Source: Runella zeae DSM 19591 (GTDB lineage Bacteria > Bacteroidota > Bacteroidia > Cytophagales > Spirosomataceae). From it: a stretch of DNA of 64,000 nt. The stretch spans positions 47,179-111,178 of the forward strand of contig NZ_AUIF01000038.1 of assembly GCF_000423565.1 (NCBI RefSeq), read 5' to 3'. A model generated the notes under the pieces. That model did not search any database, had not been told where the DNA came from, and was given only the letters and a program-made list of their open reading frames with translations. The translations under genes were made by a program, and so were the position numbers. This document shows, one piece after another, positions 8,581 to 17,439 of this stretch (its first letter is position 1; the number at the start of each line of letters is the position of its first letter).

Positions 8581-9768
8581 CTATGCTATTAAACTGCGTA
8601 TTGCCATAGCTGTCATGATAAAAACCACTAGCCAGCCCGCTGCTTGGAGCCAAAAGGGGTGTTGATAATTACCGACCAGTCTTTTTTGACGGACAGCCAC
8701 GAGCATCACTGCTAGGGCTATGGGGAGAATAAACCCATTGATGGTACCAACAAATACCAATACTTGGACAGGCTTCCCAATCCAAATAAATAAAATGGTG
8801 GAGATGCTAATAAAAATGACCGTTAGATAACGATGATTTTTTTCTAAAATGGGGTGAAACGTACGTAAAAAAGACACAGAAGTATAAGCCGAACCAATCA
8901 CAGAAGTAATGGCGGCACTCCACATCAGTACCCCAAAAAGACGATACCCAATAGGCCCAGCAGCAAGTTCAAATACGGAGGCGGGCGGATTTTCTTTACT
9001 TAAACTCAACCCCATCGCAATGACTCCCAAAGTGGCTAAAAATAAAAAATAGCGGATTATAGAAGTTACCAATATACCCGTAGTGGCACTGCGATTGACT
9101 TGAGGTAGCGCATTTGCTCCCTTGACACCTGCTTCTAGCAAACGATGCCCTCCGGCAAAAGTGATATATCCGCCCACCGTCCCACCTACGAGGGTGATAG
9201 TAGCAATAGGGTCAAATTGTTGGGGCAAAAGCGTTCTTGTGATTGCTTCACTTACCGGAGGATGAGCCGACAATACTACGTAGGCAATCATACCGAGCAT
9301 CAATAGCCCAAGCCATTTGGCAACGCTATCCATGATGTGGCCGGCTTGAGGTAGCAAAAAAATAAATACGGCCAGTAATGCACTCAATATAGCGCCTGTT
9401 TTCACACCGAGTCCACTCATCACCTCAATCCCTAGTCCTGCACCTGCCACGTTGCCGATGTTGAAGGCAAATCCCCCAATCACGATTAGAAACGATAAGA
9501 AATACCCAAGTCCAAAAAGCAGGTCGTTGGCGATGTCTTGGGCGCGTTTTTCGGTAATCGCAATGATGCGCCAGATATTGAGCTGCGCACCTAAGTCAAG
9601 AAGAATAGAAAGTAAAATTACAAATCCAAAGTTAGCCGCGAGTTGTTGGGTAAAAACCGTAGTTTGAGTCAAAAATCCAGGACCTACGGCAGAAGTAGCC
9701 ATCAAAAAAGCCGCTCCCCAAATGGTATTTTGCTGTGATGATGAAGTGATTTTGTTGGAAGATGACAT
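8581..9768 (-). CDS. NRAMP-family membrane transporter, atypical metal site
   Basis: Eleven or so hydrophobic segments and the N-terminal GPGFLTQT signature place this in the NRAMP/YcsG-type branch of the APC superfamily. Canonical NRAMP metal carriers have DPGN in the first helix and MPH in the sixth. Here the corresponding places read TTVFTQQLAAN and TFAGGHRLLEAG, so neither motif is kept. That resembles NRAMP-related proteins found beside 5-oxoprolinase (pxpABC) genes, which are not proven metal transporters, but no such genes are in the window. First gene of a three-gene minus-strand unit. Confidence 0.8.
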   Translation of the reverse strand: MSSSNKITSSSQQNTIWGAAFLMATSAVGPGFLTQTTVFTQQLAANFGFVILLSILLDLGAQLNIWRIIAITEKRAQDIANDLLFGLGYFLSFLIVIGGFAFNIGNVAGAGLGIEVMSGLGVKTGAILSALLAVFIFLLPQAGHIMDSVAKWLGLLMLGMIAYVVLSAHPPVSEAITRTLLPQQFDPIATITLVGGTVGGYITFAGGHRLLEAGVKGANALPQVNRSATTGILVTSIIRYFLFLATLGVIAMGLSLSKENPPASVFELAAGPIGYRLFGVLMWSAAITSVIGSAYTSVSFLRTFHPILEKNHRYLTVIFISISTILFIWIGKPVQVLVFVGTINGFILPIALAVMLVAVRQKRLVGNYQHPFWLQAAGWLVVFIMTAMAIRSLIA

Positions 9769-9925
9769 GGACGACGGTTTAGGTGTATCAGAATCTCCCC
9801 TAAAACTAGCAGAAAAAAGGATTCACCTCACCAGATTTAAGCATCAAAATGGAGAAAGTCGTTGGTGGGGGTGGCTTTATCAAGCTATTAAGCGGTTAAA
9901 CAACTAAAAAGTAACGAAAGGGCTT

Positions 9926-10264
9926 TTGAAGAAAGTCTTTTTCTTATGGCTTTTTGTGACTCTTTATTTCTTCTATCGTCTATTGTATGGGAGTCAGAAA
10001 AAGATGAAGTATTCTTTCCTTTTTGTGGGCATAGGCTGTATTGTAACGATAGTGACAGTTCATTTAGAAGGAAATTTTCTTACAAAAGAAAATGCACTGG
10101 ATGGTATCAAAATAGGTCTATTAATACAATTTACGGGAGTTATGATAGCATCGAAATGGCTCTATCGGTTTGTTTGTCTAACATTGAAGAAGAAAAATAC
10201 ACGTTATGCAGCCAAAATCAACCCTCAAACCATTGACCCGAAAAAAACTATTACGTCAGGGTGA
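9926..10264 (+). CDS. Hypothetical small membrane protein (112 aa)
   Basis: A TTG-started frame preceded by a purine-rich GAAAGG. Three hydrophobic segments (about residues 5-20, 28-46 and 63-92) are followed by a basic tail. No family recognised. The ATG at 10004 is an alternative start that would lose the first membrane segment. Its last 59 bp overlap the next small ORF in another frame. A competing frame of 96 codons in the same stretch has a Ser/Cys-rich composition unlike a real protein and was not chosen. Confidence 0.5.
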   Translation: MKKVFFLWLFVTLYFFYRLLYGSQKKMKYSFLFVGIGCIVTIVTVHLEGNFLTKENALDGIKIGLLIQFTGVMIASKWLYRFVCLTLKKKNTRYAAKINPQTIDPKKTITSG

Positions 10265-10403
10265 GACCTTAAAGAAAAAAATTCAAATGCTGCCTAAGCT
10301 CACGGATGGTATGCCTGATTTTTCTAAAGCATCCAGTAAGCTTAAGGCTCAGATTGATGCCTACGTAGAAAAAATGGCAGCCAATCAGTGGCTGCCAGAA
10401 TGA
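10206..10403 (+). CDS. Hypothetical small basic protein (65 aa)
   Basis: An ATG-started 65-residue lysine-rich helical protein (KKLLRQGETLKKKIQMLPK) overlapping the 3' end of the preceding small membrane gene. No family recognised. Its 3' end carries a 9-bp inverted repeat that may act as a terminator. It faces the HigA remnant, whose stop is only 3 bp away, but it does not look like a HigB toxin. Confidence 0.4.
   Translation: MQPKSTLKPLTRKKLLRQGETLKKKIQMLPKLTDGMPDFSKASSKLKAQIDAYVEKMAANQWLPE
10375..10397. terminator. Inverted repeat between convergent small genes
   Basis: TGGCAGCCA and TGGCTGCCA arms with a 5-nt loop lie over the last codons of the 65-residue ORF and just past the end of the HigA remnant. 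There is no strong T-run, so terminator function is tentative. Confidence 0.35.
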
Positions 10404-10406
10404 ATA

Positions 10407-10607
10407 TTAAACAGAAAGTAAAACATTTGCAGGAATTCCCAGCCCGTGATATAGATTTTTAATCATTTTTAGGGTGAGATTTCTTTTTCGGTTTAAAACT
10501 TCCGATACTCCTTCAGGCGTATTGGGCTTTGCGTCCCAAACCTTATCAAGCTCTTTAAAAGCAGTTTTATATTCTTCTTCGTTATGAATAGGCTTTACAG
10601 TGAACAT
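10407..10607 (-). pseudogene. HigA-like antitoxin remnant with internal in-frame deletion
   Basis: This 66-residue frame joins two pieces of a HigA-type antitoxin (COG5499). Residues 1-33 match the family N-terminus (VKPIHNEEEYKTAFKELDKV, DAKPNTPEG). Residues 34-66 match the family C-terminus (VSEVLNRKRNLTLKMIKNL, GIPANVL). Normal proteins have about 60 residues between the two, covering the linker and most of the helix-turn-helix. The frame is kept but DNA binding is probably lost. No HigB toxin is next to it: the acyl-CoA ligase stop lies only 12 bp upstream. It is probably a decaying toxin-antitoxin relic, though a short protein may still be made. Confidence 0.75.
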
Positions 10608-10619
10608 GCCGTTTCTTCT

Positions 10620-12299
10620 TTATCCCAAAATCATTTCTTTCATTTCGGCTCGAATGCGTTTTTTGTCAATCTTTCCGACTGAAGTTTTGGGAATCTCTGT
10701 TACAAGTTTGATGTGGTCAGGCACATACCATTTGTTGATTTCGCCCGCCTCTACTTTGGCTTGCAAGTTTGCTTTGATAGTCTCAGGCGTTACTTTGTCG
10801 GCATAGTCTGGTTTGATAACGACGATGGCGTGTGGACGCTCGCCCCATTTTGCATCCGCAAAACCAATCACCGCCGACTCTGCTACCCCTTCTATTTGTG
10901 ACAAAAGATTTTCAATATCAAGCGACGATACCCACTCGCCCCCTGTTTTGATGACATCTTTTACGCGGTCCGAAATCGTTACGTAATAGTCGGGGCCGAT
11001 CGAAGCCACATCTCCAGTATGTAGCCATCCTTGGCTCCAAAGGGTTTCGGATGCAACTACGTCTTTGAAATACCCTTGGGTCATCCAGGGGCCACGAGCT
11101 ACCAACTCGCCTACGGCTTCGCCGTCATGAGGCAGAAAATTGCCTTCATCATCCATGATTCTTAATTCTACAAAGGGGGCCACTTTCCCCGCTTTGGTTC
11201 TGAAAGGCAATTGCTCCTCAATACTCAATTGAAGCTGTTCATCGTTAAGGTGCACCACCGACATGATAGGGGCTGTTTCGGACATACCGTAGCCTTGGGT
11301 GATATTGATACCTAATTCTAAAGCAGCTTTGGCAAGCCCTTTGGTGAGAGCTGAACCTCCAATCAAGACTTTCCATTGACTCAAATCGACTTGCTTGGCC
11401 ACAGGGCTGTTGACAAGCATGGTCAAAATCGTGGGTACACAGTGTGAGAAAGTTACTTTTTCTTTGAGCAAAAGTTTCAGCAGCATCTCGGGTTCGTATC
11501 TTCCCGGAAATACTTGCTTGAAATTGAGCATCGTAGCCAACAACGGGAATCCCCAACCATGTACGTGAAACAAAGGTGTAATCGGCATATATACATCACG
11601 GTTATCAAGCGGTAAAGCCCGATAACCAGGAAAATACGACATCAGGCAGAAGGTGTGCATCACCAACTGACGGTGCGAAAAATACACACCTTTTGGATTG
11701 CCCGTTGTACCAGTGGTATAGAAAGTAGTAGCTAGGCTATTTTCGTCAAAATCAGGAAAATCATATTGACCTGATGCTTTTGAAAGCAAGTTTTCGTATT
11801 CGCCAATCGTCGCAAAAGAAGTAGGTGTAAGTGAAGCATCCGGGTTTTGGTACACTTTGTCGCTCACCACAATAAACTTCTCAACAGTGGTCAATTGATC
11901 TTTTACTGCTTCCACAATCGGGAAAAAATCTTCGTGTACTATCACGAATCTATCTTCGGCGTGATTCATGGTATAAAGAATCTGAGCCGGAGAGAGACGT
12001 ACATTGATGGTATGAAGTACTGCTCCAAGGCACGGAATCGCAAAAAAACACTCCAAATAACGGTGACTATCCCAGTCCATGACGGCTACGGTGTCACCGG
12101 CTTTTACCCCTGCTTCGGTAAGTACATTGGCCAGTTGACGCACACGTTTATCGAAAGTAAGGTAATCCATTCGATACAAATCACGATAAACAATCTCTCT
12201 CTGCGGATTGTACCTAGTTACTTGCTCAAAAAGCATTTTTATAATCAATGGCGGGTCGTAGGCCGAGGGCGTACGAGGAACAATTCTGGTCTGAATCAT
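10620..12299 (-). CDS. Acyl-CoA synthetase (AMP-forming fatty-acid--CoA ligase)
   Basis: Activates a carboxylic acid, probably a medium- or long-chain fatty acid, to its CoA thioester through an acyl-adenylate. Visible motifs: the phosphate-binding loop YTTGTTGNPKG (about residues 191-201), the adenylate motif YGMSETAP, the hinge GWLHTGD and the C-terminal catalytic Lys in KTSVGKIDKK. Its length of 559 residues fits AlkK/medium-chain ligases, so the chain length is only a guess. Transcribed alone or with the short HigA remnant downstream. The 266 bp before it contain nothing recognisable other than AT-rich sequence. Confidence 0.92.
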   Translation of the reverse strand: MIQTRIVPRTPSAYDPPLIIKMLFEQVTRYNPQREIVYRDLYRMDYLTFDKRVRQLANVLTEAGVKAGDTVAVMDWDSHRYLECFFAIPCLGAVLHTINVRLSPAQILYTMNHAEDRFVIVHEDFFPIVEAVKDQLTTVEKFIVVSDKVYQNPDASLTPTSFATIGEYENLLSKASGQYDFPDFDENSLATTFYTTGTTGNPKGVYFSHRQLVMHTFCLMSYFPGYRALPLDNRDVYMPITPLFHVHGWGFPLLATMLNFKQVFPGRYEPEMLLKLLLKEKVTFSHCVPTILTMLVNSPVAKQVDLSQWKVLIGGSALTKGLAKAALELGINITQGYGMSETAPIMSVVHLNDEQLQLSIEEQLPFRTKAGKVAPFVELRIMDDEGNFLPHDGEAVGELVARGPWMTQGYFKDVVASETLWSQGWLHTGDVASIGPDYYVTISDRVKDVIKTGGEWVSSLDIENLLSQIEGVAESAVIGFADAKWGERPHAIVVIKPDYADKVTPETIKANLQAKVEAGEINKWYVPDHIKLVTEIPKTSVGKIDKKRIRAEMKEMILG

Positions 12300-12489
12300 G
12301 GATTGGTTAAAGATTTGTTGTTTGGGTAAAGTTATGTTTTTTCTTTGAATAGAAACAAAAAAAGCGCACTAATTAGCTATATACTTCAAGCGGTAGGCGA
12401 TAAGCTTTTTTAGTAAAAAGCTTTAGTTGCTTATTGATAAGACTAATTTTAGTGGCTACCAACATTGCTCATAATCCTTTCATTTTGGT

Positions 12490-12497
12490 TAGATTTG
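12490..12497 (+). promoter_or_regulatory. -7 box upstream of the DinB-like gene
   Basis: TAGATTTG matches TAnnTTTG; an imperfect -33 (ATTG) sits 22 nt upstream. The gene starts at 12566. Confidence 0.35.
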
Positions 12498-12565
12498 AAC
12501 TTTTGTGGGAAAATCTCTTTTATCTTTCTAAAACCTAACAAACCCATATATTCAACATACACCTT

Positions 12566-13018
12566 ATGATAGCTATTATTGAAAAAATTGGCAATGTACG
12601 TCGTTTTCTATTGAATCAAATTAGTGATCTGTCTCCCGAACAACTCAATGAAATTCCGAAAGGATTCAACAACAATGTTATCTGGAATTTGGCACATCTT
12701 GTAGTGGCGCAGCAGTCACTTTGTTATGTAAGGGCAGGGCAATCAGTCGTCATTGACGAAAGATATATGCCTCTTTATAAGCCTGGTACTAAACCTGAAG
12801 GGTTGGTAGATGCCTACGAAATTGAAAAAATCAAGGATATGATGTTGACTACTCTTGATACGCTCAAAGTAGATTATGCCAATGGCGTTTTTGACAATTA
12901 CCCAGTTTCATCCATTCGTTATGGTGAAATGGCTAGCATCGACGACGCGCTCCAATATATACTATTTCATGAAGGAATTCATTTTGGGTACATTATGGCG
13001 TTGAAAAAACTGCTCTAG
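12566..13018 (+). CDS. DinB-like four-helix-bundle protein
   Basis: DinB/YfiT-like metal-binding fold of 150 residues. Candidate metal ligands are the His in NLAHLVVAQQ (about residue 43) and the pair in FHEGIHFGYI (about 134 and 138), the usual three-His pattern. Family members include thiol transferases and stress proteins; the reaction cannot be told from sequence. The stop codon shares a CTAG tetranucleotide with the stop of the convergent SDR gene. Confidence 0.8.
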   Translation: MIAIIEKIGNVRRFLLNQISDLSPEQLNEIPKGFNNNVIWNLAHLVVAQQSLCYVRAGQSVVIDERYMPLYKPGTKPEGLVDAYEIEKIKDMMLTTLDTLKVDYANGVFDNYPVSSIRYGEMASIDDALQYILFHEGIHFGYIMALKKLL

Positions 13019-13749
13019 CCATTCTTTAATATTTTATCGGCTATTGATGGGGCGATTCTTTGCAAGAATCGTAGCAGTTTCGTTTTGCCTATATTGATTT
13101 CGAACTGGTCTTTTTGGAAGCTTTTCATAAACTCCTCCACTAGTTGTTGTGGCGTTATTTTTCCTTTGCCTCTCCCTGCGGTCATGGGCGTTTCGACCAA
13201 GGCCGGAATGATTTCAAAAACCTTAACCGAAGTCTCTTCAAGCTGATACCGAAGCGCTTTGGTACCGATATGAATTGCGGCCTTGGTCGCACAATAAATC
13301 GGCGCCGATTTTTTGGGTGCAAAGGCTAAACCCGAAGATACATTGACAATCGCCGCCGTAGGCTGTTTAAGCAACAATGGCAAAAGCCCATCAATCAACT
13401 GAAATACACTCGTAAAATTGGTATGGATTTCAGAAGCGATTTTGTCATACCCTATCTTTTCGGTGACAAAGGAATAATTATACTGAACGGCGGCGTTGTT
13501 GATCATCAGGTTGAGCGAAGGATATTGCCCACTACAGTAATCAATGAGTTGCTGAACAGAACGTTCCGATGCTAAATCGCATACAATGGTTTCGATTTTG
13601 GGAAAACGTTGTTTGGTTTCTTCTAGTTGAGTTTGGTTGCGGGCCGCTACAATGATGATATTGTCTAATTCATAAAAACGAGTAAGAAGCTCAAGACCGA
13701 TACCCGAAGTACCACCTGTGAGTAAGATTGTGTTGCCGTGGGTTTGCAT
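13015..13749 (-). CDS. SDR-family oxidoreductase (DltE-like)
   Basis: Classical short-chain dehydrogenase: NAD(P)-binding TGGTSGIG (residues 11-18), NNAA (about 85-88), and the catalytic Ser (NVSSG) and Tyr/Lys (YCATKAA). Length 244 is typical. It resembles the DltE-like branch, whose substrates are generally unknown. Convergent with the DinB-like gene, with a 4-bp overlap at the stop codons. The Crp-like regulator upstream is separated by 83 bp. Confidence 0.88.
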   Translation of the reverse strand: MQTHGNTILLTGGTSGIGLELLTRFYELDNIIIVAARNQTQLEETKQRFPKIETIVCDLASERSVQQLIDYCSGQYPSLNLMINNAAVQYNYSFVTEKIGYDKIASEIHTNFTSVFQLIDGLLPLLLKQPTAAIVNVSSGLAFAPKKSAPIYCATKAAIHIGTKALRYQLEETSVKVFEIIPALVETPMTAGRGKGKITPQQLVEEFMKSFQKDQFEINIGKTKLLRFLQRIAPSIADKILKNG

Positions 13750-13832
13750 AAGAGATTGATTTTGGGTGAGTTATGATATCATCACAAAACTATCAACCTG
13801 CGTCGCTAAAAGCATTTACATAGGTAAAGAAA

Positions 13833-14408
13833 TCATCTACCCGATATTTTTTTACGAATACGACTTAGTTGGGTGGGGCTGACTCCCAAGTAAGAAGCAA
13901 TGTGATATTGAGGAATCATTTGTTCTAAGCCCGGATATTGATTTTGGAAAATTTCGTATCGCTTTTCCGCATCTAGCAATACAAGGTCTATTTCTCTTTC
14001 TTCTTTTTGTACAAAATAAGCTTCTGCAAGTTTGCGGGCGATTCGCTCCAAGTCGGCATGATTGTCGTATAGAGCGGTGAGTTGCCGAAAATCGCTTGTC
14101 AATACTTCACAATCTGTCAGCGCTTGTAATACAATAGTGGTAGGTTTGTGGGTGATAAGAGAAGCATAACCCCCTATAAAAGAAGGTGTAACGAAAAAAT
14201 GTTTGTTGTATTCTATCCCCTCACTTGTCCGATAAAAAGCCCGAACTACCCCTTTTCGGAGAAAACCAATTTGGGTAGCTATTTGCCCTTCTTGCAGAAA
14301 AAAAGCCCCTTTTTTGCGGGATGTTTCTTCAAATAAAGGTTTCACCGCTCTCCACGTATTGTCGGACAGCGGTGAAAAATGATTGAAAAATTGGTACAAA
14401 TCTTTCAA
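13833..14408 (-). CDS. Crp/Fnr-family transcriptional regulator
   Basis: An N-terminal cyclic-nucleotide-binding-like beta roll (about residues 20-115, with GAFFLQEGQIATQIGFLRKG) is followed by a helix-turn-helix at about 163-188 (YHIASYLGVSPTQLSRIRKK). The cAMP-binding phosphate cassette is not clearly kept, as is common for this large Bacteroidota group, and the effector is unknown. Typical length (191). Starts 30 bp after the DUF2279 gene ends, on the same strand. Confidence 0.9.
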   Translation of the reverse strand: MKDLYQFFNHFSPLSDNTWRAVKPLFEETSRKKGAFFLQEGQIATQIGFLRKGVVRAFYRTSEGIEYNKHFFVTPSFIGGYASLITHKPTTIVLQALTDCEVLTSDFRQLTALYDNHADLERIARKLAEAYFVQKEEREIDLVLLDAEKRYEIFQNQYPGLEQMIPQYHIASYLGVSPTQLSRIRKKISGR

Positions 14409-14438
14409 AGCAGCAAGGAGCTAAAAATTGTTGACTTT

Positions 14439-15335
14439 TTAGAAATACAACCAATGACCTTTCCAGCCTTGTCTTTGATTAAATTCAAGGGTGGGGGCGG
14501 GTACTTTGAGGGTATTGAGCATAAAAAACAATGTCTTCAGGGCCTTGTGACGTGTCGGAATTCGACGAAAATCCACATCCAACGACAAATAAAACTGCCG
14601 ATATGGATTGTAGCCTAGTGATTGGCTTTTTTCTATTTTGGCTCCTACCATGTCGTGGATGCCATAGCCTAGCGAAACACTTAGCCATTTGGGTAGTCGG
14701 GTATTTGGTGCAAACGACGATATATTTACTGAAAACCAATACGTTTGGCCGTTGTAGTCTTTGAGCCACTGCTCACTGAAGTTTCGTCCTAGCAGTTCGG
14801 GGCGGACTTTGGCGAGATTGGTGGGATAAAAAGAGAATTTGGGTTGAATACGCTCTTCTCCCCAAAGGGCATACTGGGCCAAATACAAAGAAGGGCCTAC
14901 GATATTGGCGACCATATCGCTTGGCGAAAACCCGTAAGTAGGATATTGAAAGCCATCGAGGATTTCGATAGGGGTCAAAAACAAAAAACCAGACAATGCG
15001 CCATAGAAGGCTGCTTGGCGGTTGGTGATTCCAGTTTTTTTATAAATCGCCGCCGTATGACGACAAATCTGATAGGCCGTAAAAAAATGTCCGACTTTGT
15101 CGAGCTGTAGCCATTCATGGGAGTCGTCGTTGATGCTAAAGCGAGTAAAAGGGGGTTTGTACCATGCTTGACTTAAGCCATAAATAGAAGCACTATAAGC
15201 CAACGATTCTCCGGCCAATATCCACCGCAAAGCACGGTAATTGGGAGGCGGAAGACTGTCGGATTGTGCTTTAATACTGCTGTTACAAACTAGAAAAAAC
15301 AGAAGAAAACAAAAAAAATAGTGGATATTTCTCAC
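14439..15335 (-). CDS. DUF2279 family secreted/outer-membrane protein
   Basis: Predicted periplasmic protein of the DUF2279 (YfiM-like) family. A GTG start at 15335, 2 nt after the stop of the upstream gene, puts a clean signal peptide first (hydrophobic run, then SIKAQ as a cleavage site). Longer in-frame starts would overlap the upstream gene by more than 70 bp. The family core is DKVGHFFTAYQICR and the GALSGFLFLTPIEILDGF, YGFSPSDMVANIVG blocks. The C-terminal part ends in an aromatic residue, as beta-barrel proteins do. Function unknown; likely co-translated with the vWA membrane protein. Confidence 0.8.
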   Translation of the reverse strand: MRNIHYFFCFLLFFLVCNSSIKAQSDSLPPPNYRALRWILAGESLAYSASIYGLSQAWYKPPFTRFSINDDSHEWLQLDKVGHFFTAYQICRHTAAIYKKTGITNRQAAFYGALSGFLFLTPIEILDGFQYPTYGFSPSDMVANIVGPSLYLAQYALWGEERIQPKFSFYPTNLAKVRPELLGRNFSEQWLKDYNGQTYWFSVNISSFAPNTRLPKWLSVSLGYGIHDMVGAKIEKSQSLGYNPYRQFYLSLDVDFRRIPTRHKALKTLFFMLNTLKVPAPTLEFNQRQGWKGHWLYF

Positions 15336-15337
15336 GG

Positions 15338-17422
15338 TCAATAACTGCCCTGATACTTTCTTATTCCCCATTCCAACGTCGCTAAAAGCAAGAGTAAGAA
15401 AAACAACCATTTGTTCTGAATCAGCTCAGAGAGGTCTTCGGTACTATCTAAGCGATCAGGGGCTTTGTTTTTTATTAAATAATCCTTCAAACTTTCGATT
15501 TGCTCTCCTCTCACAAACTGCCCTCCCGACTGCTGCGATAGCGACCGCAGTAGTCCAAAATCAGCGGTGAGATTGAGCGATTCGAGGGCTAAATCTCTTA
15601 CAATAAATTGCCCTGTTACGTTTTCGATTTTATTGTTAATACTCGTAGTGGCTTTGTATTGATACACTCCTTCGGCAAGCCCACTTAACTCAAATCTCGA
15701 ATTGCCCTCTGCATTGGTATAAGTATAGGCTTGTGCTTTGCCGCGCTCGTCGGTGATTTCGAGGCGGATACTTTGCCCGTACGTTTTTTCATAAATATCG
15801 TTGTACACTTCAGTCTCAAAAGTCACTTTGTCGCCTACATTGTATTCGTTGGCAAGTGGGTAAACCCTAAATTTACGTTTGTCATCTTTGATCGAAATCA
15901 ATTGAATGATTTTTTGCAGTAATTCGTCAACTGCTTCTTGTTTGTCGGTAAGGGCATATTCTTCTAAGCGCCATTGCCAAATACCTTCTCCCGCCAACAC
16001 CGCCGATTTGCGAGCTCCCCCTGTGTTAATCACCAAAAGAGGTTTGTTGGTTTTGAGGTTTCCTACATTTTGGTACAGTACCACCTCACTTCCTGGCATA
16101 AGGCGATATTCGCCAAAAGGCACCGTAAGGGGCGGCATTTTTTCTAAAATAGTCAGTTTTTCGGGGTCCAAATTCAACAATCGAAAATTGGGATTAAACC
16201 TTCCCGAAACTTTGTCGATTTGGCCAGGATTGGCACTGATGCTCAAGGCTGAATTAAGCTGACTTGTTTTTGAGGTATTGGATTGAGTTCCTAAAATAAA
16301 AAATACGGGAGTATTGTCGCGCTGAAGATAGCGCTGTAATATATCGCCCCCTACATTAAACAAATCGGGTAGTTGGTGTAAAACGATTAGATCGTATTTT
16401 TTTTCAGGGTAGGTTTCCGAAGAAGGATTCAGCCCAAATATTTTCACATCTACCTCATAATTAAGGTTTTTTTCCAAAATCGTACGAACCGCCTTAATGT
16501 CGGGGTGAGTCGCAAGGGCTAGTAAAAGCACTTTTTCTTTGCCATCGATGATGTCGATATACACATCGCGACGATTGTTGCGAGGCGTGAATTCGCCTTT
16601 AAGGATCTCAATCTCAATTACATAGTGCTGAACGCCTTTTTGGGTAGAAGTAGTTTGGAAAGTGACTTGTTTAAAATCTTCTTTTTGTCCAAAAGTTACT
16701 CGTTGACTCGAAATGGTATTTCCATTTTGACGTAAAGCCACGGTAGCGGTTTGGCCTTGAAAACCACTTGCTACGATGTCGGCCTGAATCGGGAATTGAT
16801 TGCCTAGGTAGGCGATTTTATTGGCCGAAATAGCTTTAATGCTCAAGTCGCGTTTGGGAAGGGTATCACCCACGCCCACACTATGAATTCGAAAAGGGTA
16901 TTGTCCATAAGTAGGTGAAAGACCTTGGTTGCTAATACCATCAGTGAGCAAAATCACGTCAGTAAGGTTGCGTCCTTCGTAGTTGCTTTTTGCCCCACTA
17001 AATAAGCCCGAAAGATTGGTAGTGGGACGGTCAAAAGGGAGTTTGGTGATGTCTTCTTGGTAATTTTCGCTATTGAGGGTTTGGATGGCTACCTCTATTC
17101 CCTCGTCGGTTAGGGTTTCTCGAAGTTTATCTAAAGCGTCTAAAAACTTAGGAGCATAATTTTTGACAGACTCAGAATTATCAATCGCCAATACGACCTT
17201 GGGGCTATCGGTGAGGGTTTGGATACTTCGCAAGAGAGGATTGAGCAGCAAAAAAGCAATGATACTTACCAATGCCCCCCGAAAAACCGCCAAAAGGATA
17301 TTGAGGTTTTTGCTCCAAATGGGTTTGGGTTGGTAAAGGAAATATGCATAAGCTGCTCCCAATAACAAGCAAAGCCCTACGTACCAAGGTGAAGTCTGAA
17401 AGATAATTTCGTTTAAGAGCAT
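15338..17422 (-). CDS. Large membrane protein with vWA-like domain
   Basis: Two N-terminal transmembrane segments (about residues 13-30 and 42-62), a vWA-like domain with MIDAS DxSxS at residues 81-85 (DNSES) and LLTDGISNQG, a central region resembling Ig/macroglobulin-type beta domains, and a C-terminal transmembrane helix (WLFFLLLLLATLEWG). This is the layout of BatA-like and 'glutamine amidotransferase-like' Bacteroidota membrane proteins that carry periplasmic domains. Exact role unknown. It is followed 2 nt later by the DUF2279 gene, so the two are probably one transcription unit. Confidence 0.85.
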   Translation of the reverse strand: MLLNEIIFQTSPWYVGLCLLLGAAYAYFLYQPKPIWSKNLNILLAVFRGALVSIIAFLLLNPLLRSIQTLTDSPKVVLAIDNSESVKNYAPKFLDALDKLRETLTDEGIEVAIQTLNSENYQEDITKLPFDRPTTNLSGLFSGAKSNYEGRNLTDVILLTDGISNQGLSPTYGQYPFRIHSVGVGDTLPKRDLSIKAISANKIAYLGNQFPIQADIVASGFQGQTATVALRQNGNTISSQRVTFGQKEDFKQVTFQTTSTQKGVQHYVIEIEILKGEFTPRNNRRDVYIDIIDGKEKVLLLALATHPDIKAVRTILEKNLNYEVDVKIFGLNPSSETYPEKKYDLIVLHQLPDLFNVGGDILQRYLQRDNTPVFFILGTQSNTSKTSQLNSALSISANPGQIDKVSGRFNPNFRLLNLDPEKLTILEKMPPLTVPFGEYRLMPGSEVVLYQNVGNLKTNKPLLVINTGGARKSAVLAGEGIWQWRLEEYALTDKQEAVDELLQKIIQLISIKDDKRKFRVYPLANEYNVGDKVTFETEVYNDIYEKTYGQSIRLEITDERGKAQAYTYTNAEGNSRFELSGLAEGVYQYKATTSINNKIENVTGQFIVRDLALESLNLTADFGLLRSLSQQSGGQFVRGEQIESLKDYLIKNKAPDRLDSTEDLSELIQNKWLFFLLLLLATLEWGIRKYQGSY

Positions 17423-17439
17423 TTTTTATAATGGCATTA

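Noticed and set aside
9722..9907. 61-codon plus-strand frame over the start of the NRAMP-like gene
   Set aside because: Its first part is antisense to the transporter start, and the remainder shows no recognisable feature. Too weak to list.
10206..10607. Intact HigBA toxin-antitoxin module
   Set aside because: The 65-residue ORF does not resemble HigB and faces the other way; the HigA frame has an internal deletion.
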